From: JBDNJM01 sp041687755
Lineage (GTDB): Bacteria; Planctomycetota; UBA1135; GCA-002686595
Assembly (NCBI GenBank): GCA_041687755.1
Contig: JBDNJM010000017.1
Span: 3,441 to 67,440, forward strand
Direction of reading: 5' to 3'
DNA: 64,000 bases
Shown: positions 23,707 through 31,702 of the stretch, in pieces
Layout of the letters: each line of letters starts with the position of its first letter
Numbering within the stretch: the first letter of the stretch is position 1
Notes under the pieces: generated by a model
Told to the model about the DNA's origin: nothing
What the model saw: only the letters and a program-made list of their open reading frames with translations
Database searches by the model: none
Position numbers and translations under genes: made by a program

Positions 23707-25382
23707 GTGCCGCAGCCCGACGCCTGATTGGCCAAGTTCTGAAAGATCGCGGCCACGTGGACGAGGCCGGCGTGCAGCGCGCGCTGGGCGAGCAGCGCAA
23801 GCACGGCGGTCCGATCGGCCAGCACCTGGTCGCGCTGCAGCTGGTGACGCCGGCGCAGATCGCGGCGGCACTGGCGGAACAGTCCGGCCTCGAGAGCATC
23901 GATCTCGCCGCGCGGACGCCGAGCCCAGAGGCACTGGCCTGCATCGACGGCAGCATCGCGCACACGTTCATGGTCCTGCCGATCGAGCTGACTGAAGGCG
24001 TGCTGTTCGTGGCCCTCGGCGATCCCCTGAATGCGGCTGTGCTGGAGGACCTGGCGTTCTCGAGCGGCCACGAGGTGCGCGCCGGCGTCGCCGACCCCAC
24101 GGAGCTGGCGCGCGCGATTCACGATGCCTACGGCGCGGAGCAGTCGCTCGAGGACGCGATTGGCCAAGCGGCCAAGACGGCCAACGGATCGGACGATCCG
24201 CTGGACGCGGGCAACAGCGCGCCGGTCGTGCGCCTGCTCAATACGATCATGAAGCGCGCGATCCGCGACCGGGCGAGCGACGTGCACTTCGAGGTCTACG
24301 AGGACCGCTTCCGCATCCGTTACCGGGTGGACGGCTCGCTCTACGAGGTCGAGTCGCCGCCGTTGCACCTGGCGGCGGCGTTGATCAGCCGTATCAAGGT
24401 CATGAGCGATCTCGACATCGCGGAGACCAAGATGCCCCAGGACGGGCGCATCTCGCTGAGCATCGACGGGCGCGCGGTGGACCTGCGCGTGGCGACCTTG
24501 CCTGGCATCGCCGGCGAGGGCTGCGTGATGCGTGTGCTCGATCGCAGTGCGGTCAATCTGGACCTGGAGGCGCTTGGCTTCGTGCCAGAGGACCTGACCG
24601 AGCTGCGCGAACTCTGCAAGTTGCCCAACGGGATCGTGCTGGTGACCGGCCCGACCGGGTCGGGCAAGACGACGACGCTCTACTCGCTGCTGTCTGAGAT
24701 CAACGACCCCGCGGTCAAGGTGATCACGGTCGAGGACCCCGTCGAGTACGACATCGACGGGATCGTCCAGATCCCGATCCAGGAGGACCTTTCCGTGACC
24801 TATGCGGCGGTGCTGCGGACGGTGCTGCGCCAGGACCCGGACAAGATTTTGGTCGGTGAGATTCGCGACAGCGAGACGGCCTCGGTCGCCGTCGAGGCGA
24901 GCCTGACCGGGCACACCGTGTTCGCGACCGTGCACACGAACGATGCACCCAGCGCGATCACGCGGATGCTCGACCTGGGCCTGGAGCCGTTCCTGCTGAC
25001 GGCGACGCTCGAGGTCGTGGTCGCACAGCGGCTCGTGCGCAAGATCTGCCCGAATTGCCGCACGAGCTACGTGCCCGACGAGGATCTGCTGCGCCAGCTG
25101 GGGCCGGAAGCCGAGCTGCTCGAGGGCCGCACGCTGTTCTTCGGGAAGGGCTGCGAGAGCTGCTTCCACACCGGCTACCTAGGCCGCACGGCCCTGTGCG
25201 AGATCATGACGGTGGTGCCGGAGCTGCGCGAGGCGATGCTCGCCGGGCGCTCGACCGGCGAGCTGCGCCGGATCGCCCGGGCCCACGGGATGCGCACCCT
25301 GCGCGACCGCGGCATTGAGAGCATTCTGGCCGGCATCACCACCGTGGACGAGGTTCAGCGCGAGACGGGCGCCTCGCTCTAG
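23703..25382 (+). CDS. GspE/PilB-type assembly ATPase (second copy)
   Basis: The 559-residue product is a second extension/secretion ATPase, parallel to the one at 20947 but clearly diverged. It has an N-terminal MshEN-like domain (IGQVLKDRGHVDEAGVQRAL), SDVHFEVYEDRFRIRYRVDG, Walker A GPTGSGKTTT from residue 316 and the Asp box VEDPVEYDIDGI. Walker B is RQDPDKILVGEIRDSET, the His box TVHTNDAPSAITRM, and the zinc motif CPNC plus CESC. The GTG start at 23703 overlaps the pilT stop (GTGA). The gap of 250 nt to pilC/gspF holds a small hairpin. Two GspE-type ATPases flanking pilT may serve two machines or two pilin types. Confidence 0.95.
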   Translation: MSAAARRLIGQVLKDRGHVDEAGVQRALGEQRKHGGPIGQHLVALQLVTPAQIAAALAEQSGLESIDLAARTPSPEALACIDGSIAHTFMVLPIELTEGVLFVALGDPLNAAVLEDLAFSSGHEVRAGVADPTELARAIHDAYGAEQSLEDAIGQAAKTANGSDDPLDAGNSAPVVRLLNTIMKRAIRDRASDVHFEVYEDRFRIRYRVDGSLYEVESPPLHLAAALISRIKVMSDLDIAETKMPQDGRISLSIDGRAVDLRVATLPGIAGEGCVMRVLDRSAVNLDLEALGFVPEDLTELRELCKLPNGIVLVTGPTGSGKTTTLYSLLSEINDPAVKVITVEDPVEYDIDGIVQIPIQEDLSVTYAAVLRTVLRQDPDKILVGEIRDSETASVAVEASLTGHTVFATVHTNDAPSAITRMLDLGLEPFLLTATLEVVVAQRLVRKICPNCRTSYVPDEDLLRQLGPEAELLEGRTLFFGKGCESCFHTGYLGRTALCEIMTVVPELREAMLAGRSTGELRRIARAHGMRTLRDRGIESILAGITTVDEVQRETGASL

Positions 25383-25423
25383 CCCGCATTGTTCATCAGC
25401 CTGCGCCGACTTTGCACCCAAAC

Positions 25424-25440
25424 GGCCGCCTTCGGCGGCC
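25424..25440 (+). terminator. short hairpin after the second ATPase gene
   Basis: GGCCGCC (25424-25430) and GGCGGCC (25434-25440) form a 7-bp G/C hairpin with a TTC loop, followed by TCTTCGG. Its place just after the stop at 25382 suggests a weak terminator or attenuator ahead of pilC/gspF. It lacks a proper U-tract. Confidence 0.35.
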
Positions 25441-25632
25441 TCTTCGGCCCTGGACGCATCTTGGTCACGCGGCTGTCCTCGACGACCCGACAGGGGTCGC
25501 CTCCGGTAGCCGCGCCCCCAAGATACGCCCAGTGACGAAGTTGGGTACGAATTCGACACAGCCTGATGGATAACGCGGGCTAGCCCTAGACTCCTTCCTT
25601 CGTTCTCGCTCCGCTCCCAGTTCGTATTCCTT

Positions 25633-26826
25633 ATGGCCAAGAAGCTCAAACGTAGCGTCGCTCCCGCCCGGAGCTCCTCTTCCGGCGAGCCCGCTCCGGG
25701 TCCGGAGCGCGGGCGCTCCAGCCGCGGCGGGCGGCGCAGCGGCCGGCGCAGCGGCCGGCGCAGTGGCCGGCGCAGTGGCCGGCGCATCGCCGCCCAGGTC
25801 GTGACCGACTTCACGGTCCAGATGTCCACCTTGACCGGGGCCGGCGTCCCGGTCGTGCGCGCGCTGAACATCATCGAGGGGCAGACCCGCCCCGGGCCGT
25901 TCAAGGCGGTCATGGGCGAGCTGGTGGAGGACGTCTCCGGCGGCGCACCGCTATCGGAGGCGCTTGAGAAGCAGGAGCGAGCCTTCGATTCGCTGTACGC
26001 CTCGATGGTGCGCGCGGGCGAGACCGGCGGCGTGCTCGACACGGTGCTCGAGCGACTCGCGGAACTGCGCGAGCGTTCGGCCGAGCTGAAGGCGAAGGTC
26101 GCGGGCGCGATGCTCTACCCCGCGATTGTGCTGATGGTGTCGCTGATCGTGGTCTCGGTGATCCTGGTGTTCGTGATCCCGAAGTTCACGGAGGTCTTCG
26201 ATTCGTTCAACGTGGCCCTGCCCGGCCCGACCCAGACCCTGATCGACGTCAGCGGCGCGGCGGTCAACTACTGGTACCTGGTGTTCGGTATTCCCCTGGC
26301 GCTGGTGATGCTGCACGTGCTCGCGCTGCGGCGCTTCGACGGGTACCGGCATCTGAACCACCGGCTGCTGCTCGGCATCCCCTACCTGGGCACGGCGCTA
26401 TCACGCTCGCTGATCGCGGCCTTCAGCCGGACCTTTGGCACGCTCGTGCAGGCCGGCGTCCCGCACCTCGAGGCCCTCGAGATCGCGCGCGACACGACCG
26501 ATAACGAGGTCATGTACCGGTCCATCGACGAGATCCGTCGCGTCGTGCGCGAGGGCGAGACGATTGCGCGCCCGATGCAGGACGAACCCGTGTTCGACGA
26601 CCTGGTCACGAACATGGTGGACGTCGGCGAGCAAACGGGCGAGCTGGACCGGATGCTGGTGCGCGTGGCCAACGCCTACGACAAGGAGGTCACGCGCAAG
26701 ATCGACGCGCTGTTCAAGATCATCGAGCCGCTGCTGCTGGTCGGCGTGGCGATCTTCGTGGGCTTCATCGTTGTGGCGCTGTTCCTGCCGCTGACGAAGA
26801 TCATGTCCACGGCCGGGGGAGCGTGA
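25633..26826 (+). CDS. PilC/GspF-family inner-membrane platform protein
   Basis: The 397-residue product is the polytopic platform that couples the ATPases to pilin or pseudopilin movement. Two T2SSF domains are visible: one from about 58 (VVTDFTVQMSTLTGAGVPVV) and one from about 258 (LIAAFSRTFGTLVQAGVPHL). Three membrane helices lie near 165-190 (IVLMVSLIVVSVILVFVI), 217-240 and 364-388. The N-terminus differs from the family: MAKKLKR, a Ser/Gly/Pro stretch, then GRRS in tandem, making a strongly basic tail of about 50 residues that could touch membrane lipid, the ATPase or nucleic acid. The GTGA at the stop couples to what follows. Confidence 0.93.
   Translation: MAKKLKRSVAPARSSSSGEPAPGPERGRSSRGGRRSGRRSGRRSGRRSGRRIAAQVVTDFTVQMSTLTGAGVPVVRALNIIEGQTRPGPFKAVMGELVEDVSGGAPLSEALEKQERAFDSLYASMVRAGETGGVLDTVLERLAELRERSAELKAKVAGAMLYPAIVLMVSLIVVSVILVFVIPKFTEVFDSFNVALPGPTQTLIDVSGAAVNYWYLVFGIPLALVMLHVLALRRFDGYRHLNHRLLLGIPYLGTALSRSLIAAFSRTFGTLVQAGVPHLEALEIARDTTDNEVMYRSIDEIRRVVREGETIARPMQDEPVFDDLVTNMVDVGEQTGELDRMLVRVANAYDKEVTRKIDALFKIIEPLLLVGVAIFVGFIVVALFLPLTKIMSTAGGA
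25729..25788 (+). repeat. 12-bp tandem repeat inside the pilC/gspF gene
   Basis: Five units of GGCCGGCGCAGY-type (first unit GGGCGGCGCAGC, last GGCCGGCGCATC) encode consecutive Gly-Arg-Arg-Ser blocks. Units differ by one or two bases, so copy number could vary by slippage without changing the frame. Confidence 0.85.
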
Positions 26827-26906
26827 GCGCAATGGCGCGGACGCGGCCGTACCCGCCACCCGAGACCGCCGGCGAGTTGCAGGCGGTCGGAGCCGAGGCC
26901 GCCTAG
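26823..26906 (+). CDS. possible 27-residue micro-ORF between pilC/gspF and the histidine kinase
   Basis: A GTG at 26823 overlaps the pilC/gspF stop (GTGA) and the ORF's TAG overlaps the histidine-kinase GTG (TAGTG at 26904-26908). The product (Arg/Pro then Glu/Ala-rich, 27 residues) matches nothing known and has no hydrophobic segment. If translated, it may only pass ribosomes from one gene to the next. It may also be a by-product of G/C-rich sequence. Confidence 0.2.
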   Translation: MSAMARTRPYPPPETAGELQAVGAEAA

Positions 26907-28462
26907 TGCGCTTCAGCCTTCGCAGGCGCGTGCTGATCCTGATCACGCTGGTGAACATCGCGGTGTTCACGGCGGTGGGGTCGAAGCTGATCGGGACCTT
27001 CCGGGAGCAGTCGCAGGAGAGTTTCGTGCAGCTCAACGAGCAGCTGCTGCGCACGGTGCGCAGCTTGCTGCGTGCGGGGCCCGGCGCGGAGAACGTCGCG
27101 AGCCTCCTGGAGTTCCCCGGCTGGGTGAACGTCGAGGACGCGATCCTCGTCCAGAACAACTTCGCGCGCGGGGTCGTGGGCCCCAGCCCTCAGGGCCTGG
27201 TCTTGAACCCGGCCGGCCGCGCGGGGCGTTCGGCCAGCATGGACGAGCAGGCGGTTTTCACGGCGCTCGCGACGGCGGCGCGGGACGGCATCGCGATTCC
27301 CGTGGAGGGCGGCTTCGCCCTGCCGCTGCGGGTGGACGGACGAATTTGGGGCGCGAGCTGGATGCAGATGCCCGCGGGCCGCAGTCTCCAGGACCTCGTG
27401 CGCTATCTGTTGCCCTGGTTCCTCGGCTCCACCGCAGCCCTTGTGCTCGGCAGCGTCCTGCTCCTGCGGGGCGTGGTGCTGGACCCGTTGGAGCGTTTGA
27501 CCCAGGCAGCCCGACGCATGAGCGATGGGGACCTGTCCGCGCGGGCCCCGGAGACCGGGCGCGGCGATGAGATATCGGAGCTGGTGAGCACCTTCAACGG
27601 GATGGCCGAGCGCGTCGAAGGCTTCAGCCGCACCCTAGAACAGCGCGTGGAGGAGGCCCTGGCCCAGGCGCGCGACGCCGAGCAGGCGGCGATGATCCAG
27701 CGGCAGCTGGCGGCGATGGGGGAGCTGGCGGCAGGCATCGCCCACGAGATCAACAATCCGCTGGGGGGTCTGATCAACGCGGCCGGTGCGCTGAAGAATG
27801 ACGCGCTGCCGGCGGAGCGTCGCGAGCGCTACCTGGGGCTGCTGACCGACGGGCTGGAGCGCATCCGCACGACGGTCGGCCAAGTGCTGCGAATGGCGCC
27901 GCGGGAGACGGAGCCGGTGCAGGTCGATCTCCTGGAGACCGTGCGCGACGGGATCGCGCTGGTCGCGCACCGCGCCCAAGGCGCCGGCGTCGAGGTGGTC
28001 CACGAGACCGCCGGGCGGGAGCCCGGCAGTGTGACGGTGCTGGGCGCGCGCAACGAGCTGGGCCAGGTCGTGCTGAATCTGCTCGTCAACGCCATCGATG
28101 CGCTGGAGGGCGGTGTCGGCGCGGAGTTCGGTTCGGCGAGCCCCAAAGTGGTCGTGCGACTCTTGCCCGGCGTCGCTGAAGTGCACGTCGAGGTGCGGGA
28201 CAACGGGCCGGGCGCCGATCCTGAGCTGCTGCCGCGTCTGCGGGACCCGTTCTTCTCGACGAAGGAGGTTGGGCGCGGAACAGGTCTGGGGCTCTCAATC
28301 GTGGCGCGCGTGGTCGATCTGCACGGCGGTCGACTGGACCTAGAGAGCACGCCGGGCGGCGGGTTCACCGCTAGGGCGCGACTGCCGCGCCAGGGCAGCT
28401 GGTCGGGCGGGGCCGGGCCGGGTGGGTCGCCGGCGGGGAAGAACGCGGAGGCCGCCGGCTGA
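26906..28462 (+). CDS. membrane sensor histidine kinase (HAMP-HisKA-HATPase)
   Basis: The 518-residue product opens with a membrane helix (LILITLVNIAVFTAVG), then an extracytoplasmic sensor of about 130 residues and a second helix (FLGSTAALVLGSVLLLRGVV). A HAMP linker follows (LERLTQAARRMSDGDLSARA), then a coiled segment and the dimerisation helix with the phospho-acceptor His280 in GIAHEINNPLGG. The HATPase has N box NLLVNAIDALEG, G1 VRDNGPGADPELL and G2 GRGTGLGLSIVARV. This H-box type is typical of kinases in NtrB-like systems. No response regulator is adjacent, so the partner is elsewhere. The GTG start is fixed by the overlap with the preceding stop; the stop overlaps the next ATG (TGATG). 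Location after pilus genes hints at control of surface functions. Confidence 0.93.
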   Translation: MRFSLRRRVLILITLVNIAVFTAVGSKLIGTFREQSQESFVQLNEQLLRTVRSLLRAGPGAENVASLLEFPGWVNVEDAILVQNNFARGVVGPSPQGLVLNPAGRAGRSASMDEQAVFTALATAARDGIAIPVEGGFALPLRVDGRIWGASWMQMPAGRSLQDLVRYLLPWFLGSTAALVLGSVLLLRGVVLDPLERLTQAARRMSDGDLSARAPETGRGDEISELVSTFNGMAERVEGFSRTLEQRVEEALAQARDAEQAAMIQRQLAAMGELAAGIAHEINNPLGGLINAAGALKNDALPAERRERYLGLLTDGLERIRTTVGQVLRMAPRETEPVQVDLLETVRDGIALVAHRAQGAGVEVVHETAGREPGSVTVLGARNELGQVVLNLLVNAIDALEGGVGAEFGSASPKVVVRLLPGVAEVHVEVRDNGPGADPELLPRLRDPFFSTKEVGRGTGLGLSIVARVVDLHGGRLDLESTPGGGFTARARLPRQGSWSGGAGPGGSPAGKNAEAAG

Positions 28463-29712
28463 TGGGCGACGTCCCCGGTTGGATCTGGCTCACGCTGTCG
28501 GGGCTGCTGCTGCTATCGGGCGTCTGCAGCGCTTCCGAGGCGGCGTTGTTCAGCCTGACGCGCGGCGAGCAAGAGCGCTGCGGGTCGCGCGTGCGGCGGC
28601 TGCTCGAGCGTCCGCTCGACCTGTTGATCACGCTGCTGCTGACGAATCTGGTCGTCAACATACTGTTCTTCGCGTTCGCGGATCGGCTCTGGCTGTCCTC
28701 AGAGGGCGCGACCGAGGAGAGCGGCTTCGCGGCCGAGTTGCTCGCGCTCTTCGGCGCGCTGTTCGCCGTCCTCATCGGCGGGGAGATCCTGCCGAAGACG
28801 CTCGGGCTGCGCGGGCGGGTCGGGTTCGCGAGGTTCACTGCCCCGATGTGGCTGCTGTTGATGGGGCTGCTGAGTCCGGTGCGACGCCTGCTGGTCGGCC
28901 TGCTCGAGTTCTTCGGGCGCATTGCCGAGCGCGGCGGGGACGAGCGGCGCCTGACGCCCGTCGAGCTGGCGGCGGCCCTGGAGGGCGCGGTGAGCCCGGG
29001 CGGGCTCTACGCGGCCGAGGCGGACCTGCTGAGCGAGATCATTGAGCTGCGCTCGATCCGCGTGCGCGAGCTGATGACGCCGCGCGTGGACATCGAATTT
29101 CTCGAGCTGGACGGCTCTAACCTGGAGTCCTGTCTCGCGGTGGCGCTCGATCGACGGCGCACCTGGCTGCCGGTGATCGGCGAGGGCGTGGACGACGTGC
29201 GCGGGATTGTCACGGTGCGCGAACTGCTGCTGCATCCCGATCGTCCGGTTGCGCAGCGGGTGATGCCCGTGTTGTTCGTGCCCGAGGTTGCCGGGGCGAT
29301 CGCGCTGCTGCGGCTGTTCCGGGAGAGCCGCGCCGCAGAGGCCGTGTGCGTGGACGAGTGGGGCGGCACTGCCGGCTTGGTCACGCTCGAGGACGTGTTC
29401 GAGGAGCTGCTGGGAGACCTGCGCGTCGAGGGTGAGGCGCGCCAGGCCGACGTGGTGCCGATTGGTTCAGGGGCCTACCGGGTGCCCGGACAGCTCTCGG
29501 TGCGCGAGTGGAACGAAGCGTTCGGACGCAAGGTCGTGCCGACGGAGTTCGAGACCGTCGGGGGCATGGTCACGGCCCTGCTGGGCCGGATTCCCCGCCA
29601 CGGGGACGAGGTGCGCTTCGAGAACCTGGTCGTGAACGTGGTCGAGGTGCGTGGCCGGCGCGTGATCGCGGTCGAGGTGCACATCGAGCAGCCCGCGGAG
29701 AGTGCCCCGTGA
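28462..29712 (+). CDS. CNNM/CorC-type DUF21-CBS membrane protein (first copy)
   Basis: The 416-residue product has the N-terminal DUF21 transmembrane domain (LLLLSGVCSASEAALFSL, then LITLLLTNLVVNILFFAF and LIGGEILPKTLGLR). The CBS pair follows (IRVRELMTPRVDIEFLEL, then GGTAGLVTLEDVFEELLG) and a C-terminal CorC_HlyC domain (RVPGQLSVREWNEAFG). Such proteins are linked to Mg2+ or Co2+ efflux and tolerance, with the CBS domains sensing nucleotides. The ATG overlaps the kinase stop (TGATG) and the end overlaps a second DUF21-CBS gene, so the two may act as a pair in one membrane. Confidence 0.93.
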   Translation: MGDVPGWIWLTLSGLLLLSGVCSASEAALFSLTRGEQERCGSRVRRLLERPLDLLITLLLTNLVVNILFFAFADRLWLSSEGATEESGFAAELLALFGALFAVLIGGEILPKTLGLRGRVGFARFTAPMWLLLMGLLSPVRRLLVGLLEFFGRIAERGGDERRLTPVELAAALEGAVSPGGLYAAEADLLSEIIELRSIRVRELMTPRVDIEFLELDGSNLESCLAVALDRRRTWLPVIGEGVDDVRGIVTVRELLLHPDRPVAQRVMPVLFVPEVAGAIALLRLFRESRAAEAVCVDEWGGTAGLVTLEDVFEELLGDLRVEGEARQADVVPIGSGAYRVPGQLSVREWNEAFGRKVVPTEFETVGGMVTALLGRIPRHGDEVRFENLVVNVVEVRGRRVIAVEVHIEQPAESAP

Positions 29713-30779
29713 GCCCCCTGTGGGTCTGGTTGGGGCTGCTGGCCTGCATCTTCCTGTCCGCGCTCTATTCGGGCAGCGAGACGGGCTTCTACAGCCTGTC
29801 GCGCGGGCGGCTCGAGGCGGACGAGCGCGAGGGCCGGCGGCGGGCGTCGCTTGTGCGCTGGCTAGTCCGCGACGAGCGCGCCCTGCTGATCGCGATCCTC
29901 GTGGGCAACAACCTGATGCTCGAGCTGACCACCTCGGTGGGCGAGAGCCTGCTGGCGGGCGGGGGCCAGCTGCCCGGCGCGAGCCGGGAGCTGCTGCTGA
30001 CGGCGTTTCTGACGCCGCTCGTGTTCCTGTTCGGCGAGGTGCTGCCCAAGGACCTGTTTCGGCGGCGCCCGCACTCGCTGCTGGGGGCGGCAGCTCCGCT
30101 GCTGGCCGTCTCGCGGGTCGTGTTCCTGCCGCTGACTCTGCCGCTGCGGGGCCTCTCCGTGGTCGTCGAGCGGCTGTTTCGGCTGGATGCCTCAGGGCTT
30201 GGGACCGCCCTGGGGCGGGATTTTGCGGTCGACCTGCTGGACGACGGCGAGCGGCACGGGACGCTCGGGCCCCAGGCGCGGGCGCTGGCGCACAACGCGC
30301 TGACCCTGTCGGGGCGCGAGCTGCGCCAGGTGATGGTGCCGTGGGAGCGGGTCGAGTGGCTGGACGCGGGCGCGCCGCTGGAGGAGCGCCGGGCGGCCCT
30401 GCTGGCCTCGGGGCACAGCCGTTTGCTCGTGGTGGGAGCCGTCAGCGGGGCGGCCTCCGGGGGCGGGGAAGTCGCCGGTTATCTGCACCAGCTGGAGCTG
30501 CTGGGGGGGCTCTGGGAGCGCTCGCGGGGCGCTGGCGGGGCGCTCCAGGGTCCCGAAGCGCCTGCAGGCCCTGGCGCCGGGCTCTCCGAGGCCGACTTTA
30601 CCGACCAGCTGCGCCCGATCCTGTGCTTCGAGCCGGGCGAGACCCTCAGCCGGGCCCTGGCGCGCATGCGCACCCGAGGCCAGCGGCTCGCCCTCGTCGG
30701 AACCCGCGCGGCGCCGGTGGGGATCGTGACGCTGAAGGACCTGGTGGAGGAGATCTCCGGGGAGCTGGCGGACTGGTAG
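29709..30779 (+). CDS. CNNM/CorC-type DUF21-CBS membrane protein (second copy)
   Basis: The start is the GTG at 29709 overlapping the preceding stop (GTGA); the longer frame from 29508 is a shadow of the upstream gene. The 356-residue product has DUF21 (LSALYSGSETGFYSLSRGRL, LIAILVGNNLMLELTTSV, FLFGEVLPKDLFRRR), then degenerate CBS domains (ELRQVMVPWERVEWLDAG, RLALVGTRAAPVGIVTLKDL). The C-terminal CorC_HlyC domain is missing. The shortened form next to a full-length paralogue suggests a heterodimer or a specialised partner. The ion specificity is not readable from sequence. Confidence 0.9.
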   Translation: MSPLWVWLGLLACIFLSALYSGSETGFYSLSRGRLEADEREGRRRASLVRWLVRDERALLIAILVGNNLMLELTTSVGESLLAGGGQLPGASRELLLTAFLTPLVFLFGEVLPKDLFRRRPHSLLGAAAPLLAVSRVVFLPLTLPLRGLSVVVERLFRLDASGLGTALGRDFAVDLLDDGERHGTLGPQARALAHNALTLSGRELRQVMVPWERVEWLDAGAPLEERRAALLASGHSRLLVVGAVSGAASGGGEVAGYLHQLELLGGLWERSRGAGGALQGPEAPAGPGAGLSEADFTDQLRPILCFEPGETLSRALARMRTRGQRLALVGTRAAPVGIVTLKDLVEEISGELADW

Positions 30780-31014
30780 CCGGAGCGGGGGCCCGGGCAG
30801 CCGGATTGAGGGACGCCCCGGGCAATACGTGGCACCGGGGGCCTGCCTGAATGCCGTGCTGGCCGAGCTGATGCCCAGTACTGAATGGTAGAGCAGGGCC
30901 AGTTGCCGGGATAAGATGTGTCCCGCCCGGGATCCGGTGCCTTGAGCGGGACCCCCGCTCCGCTCGCGTCCCATCCTCGGAGGGACGTCGGCACCTTCCC
31001 CCCCGAACGCCACC

Positions 31015-31443
31015 ATGAAGTTCTTCTCTGCCGCCCCCTGGTTCGCCTGCGCCGGCTTCGCGGCCTTCGCGCTGCGCCCCGGTCTCATCGAGCCCGGTCT
31101 CATCGAGCCCGGTCTCGTGGATCCCGGCATGCAGGACTCTCCGGCCTTCGGTGGCCCGACGATCGTGCCGACCGCCTTCGGCAGCTCCGACTCCAACGGC
31201 AGCATGATCGCCGTAACGGGGCCCGACGTCACCGGCGGCGGCGTGCTCTACGTGATCGACACCGAGCGCCGCCAGCTGGCCTGCTACCAGGCGACCGGCG
31301 GCAGCAGCTCTGCTGGCCTGCGCTTCCTCGGTGCGCGCGACATCGACCTCGACCTGCAGGTCAAGAGCTACAACGACGATTCGAAGATGAGCGTCACGCA
31401 GCTTGAGCAGGAGTTCGGCAGACTGCAGCCTTCAGGTGACTGA
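31015..31443 (+). CDS. small exported protein with GLIEPG repeats
   Basis: The 142-residue product begins MKFFSAAPWFACAGFAAFAL, a short signal peptide, then GLIEP-type hexads in tandem (GLIEPGLIEPGLVDPG). The body contains SMIAVTGPDVTGGGVLYVID and RRQLACYQATGG, which reads like a single blade of a repeat-type beta protein. A nearly identical sense of this segment is common in hypothetical proteins of planctomycetes, as far as I recall. No domain is assigned. The stop codon is the first base triplet of the structured element at 31441-31530. Confidence 0.7.
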   Translation: MKFFSAAPWFACAGFAAFALRPGLIEPGLIEPGLVDPGMQDSPAFGGPTIVPTAFGSSDSNGSMIAVTGPDVTGGGVLYVIDTERRQLACYQATGGSSSAGLRFLGARDIDLDLQVKSYNDDSKMSVTQLEQEFGRLQPSGD

Positions 31444-31530
31444 GAGGCCGTGGAGGAAATGCTCTGCTTGAACGAAATGCCTCTCACGTGTTCTTTGGCC
31501 CATGGGCTTGCGCCGCTGGCGCATGAGGCC
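31441..31530 (+). repeat. stop-linked structured element, copy A
   Basis: This 90-nt element starts at the TGA of the upstream gene. It shares with copies at 53307 and 57459 a TGAG start, a GCTSTGC-type block, a TGCC block and TCTTTGGCC or its variant. The outer stem is GAGAGGC (31442-31448) with GCCTCTC; the inner hairpin is TGCGCC (31509-31514) and GGCGCA (31518-31523), followed by TGAGGC. The 3' part recurs at 38196-38218 before rpoD. Function unknown: a processing or termination signal, or a regulatory RNA. Confidence 0.55.
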
Positions 31531-31702
31531 TTCTCCTTGAACTCAGCCTGCGGACTCTGACTCGGCCTAGACAGCCCTTTCAATTCTTTCGAACCTGCGA
31601 CTGCGCGCCTTCCGCGCACCGCAACTCCCCTTCCCTCTGGGGGCCAGCGCGTGAACCGCGCCGGACCCGCTCCCTTCCACTCAGCTGCAACGCCTACCGA
31701 CC

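Noticed and set aside
30780..31014. Promoter search before the GLIEPG protein (TAAGAT at 30912)
   Set aside because: No -35 box at a suitable distance was found.
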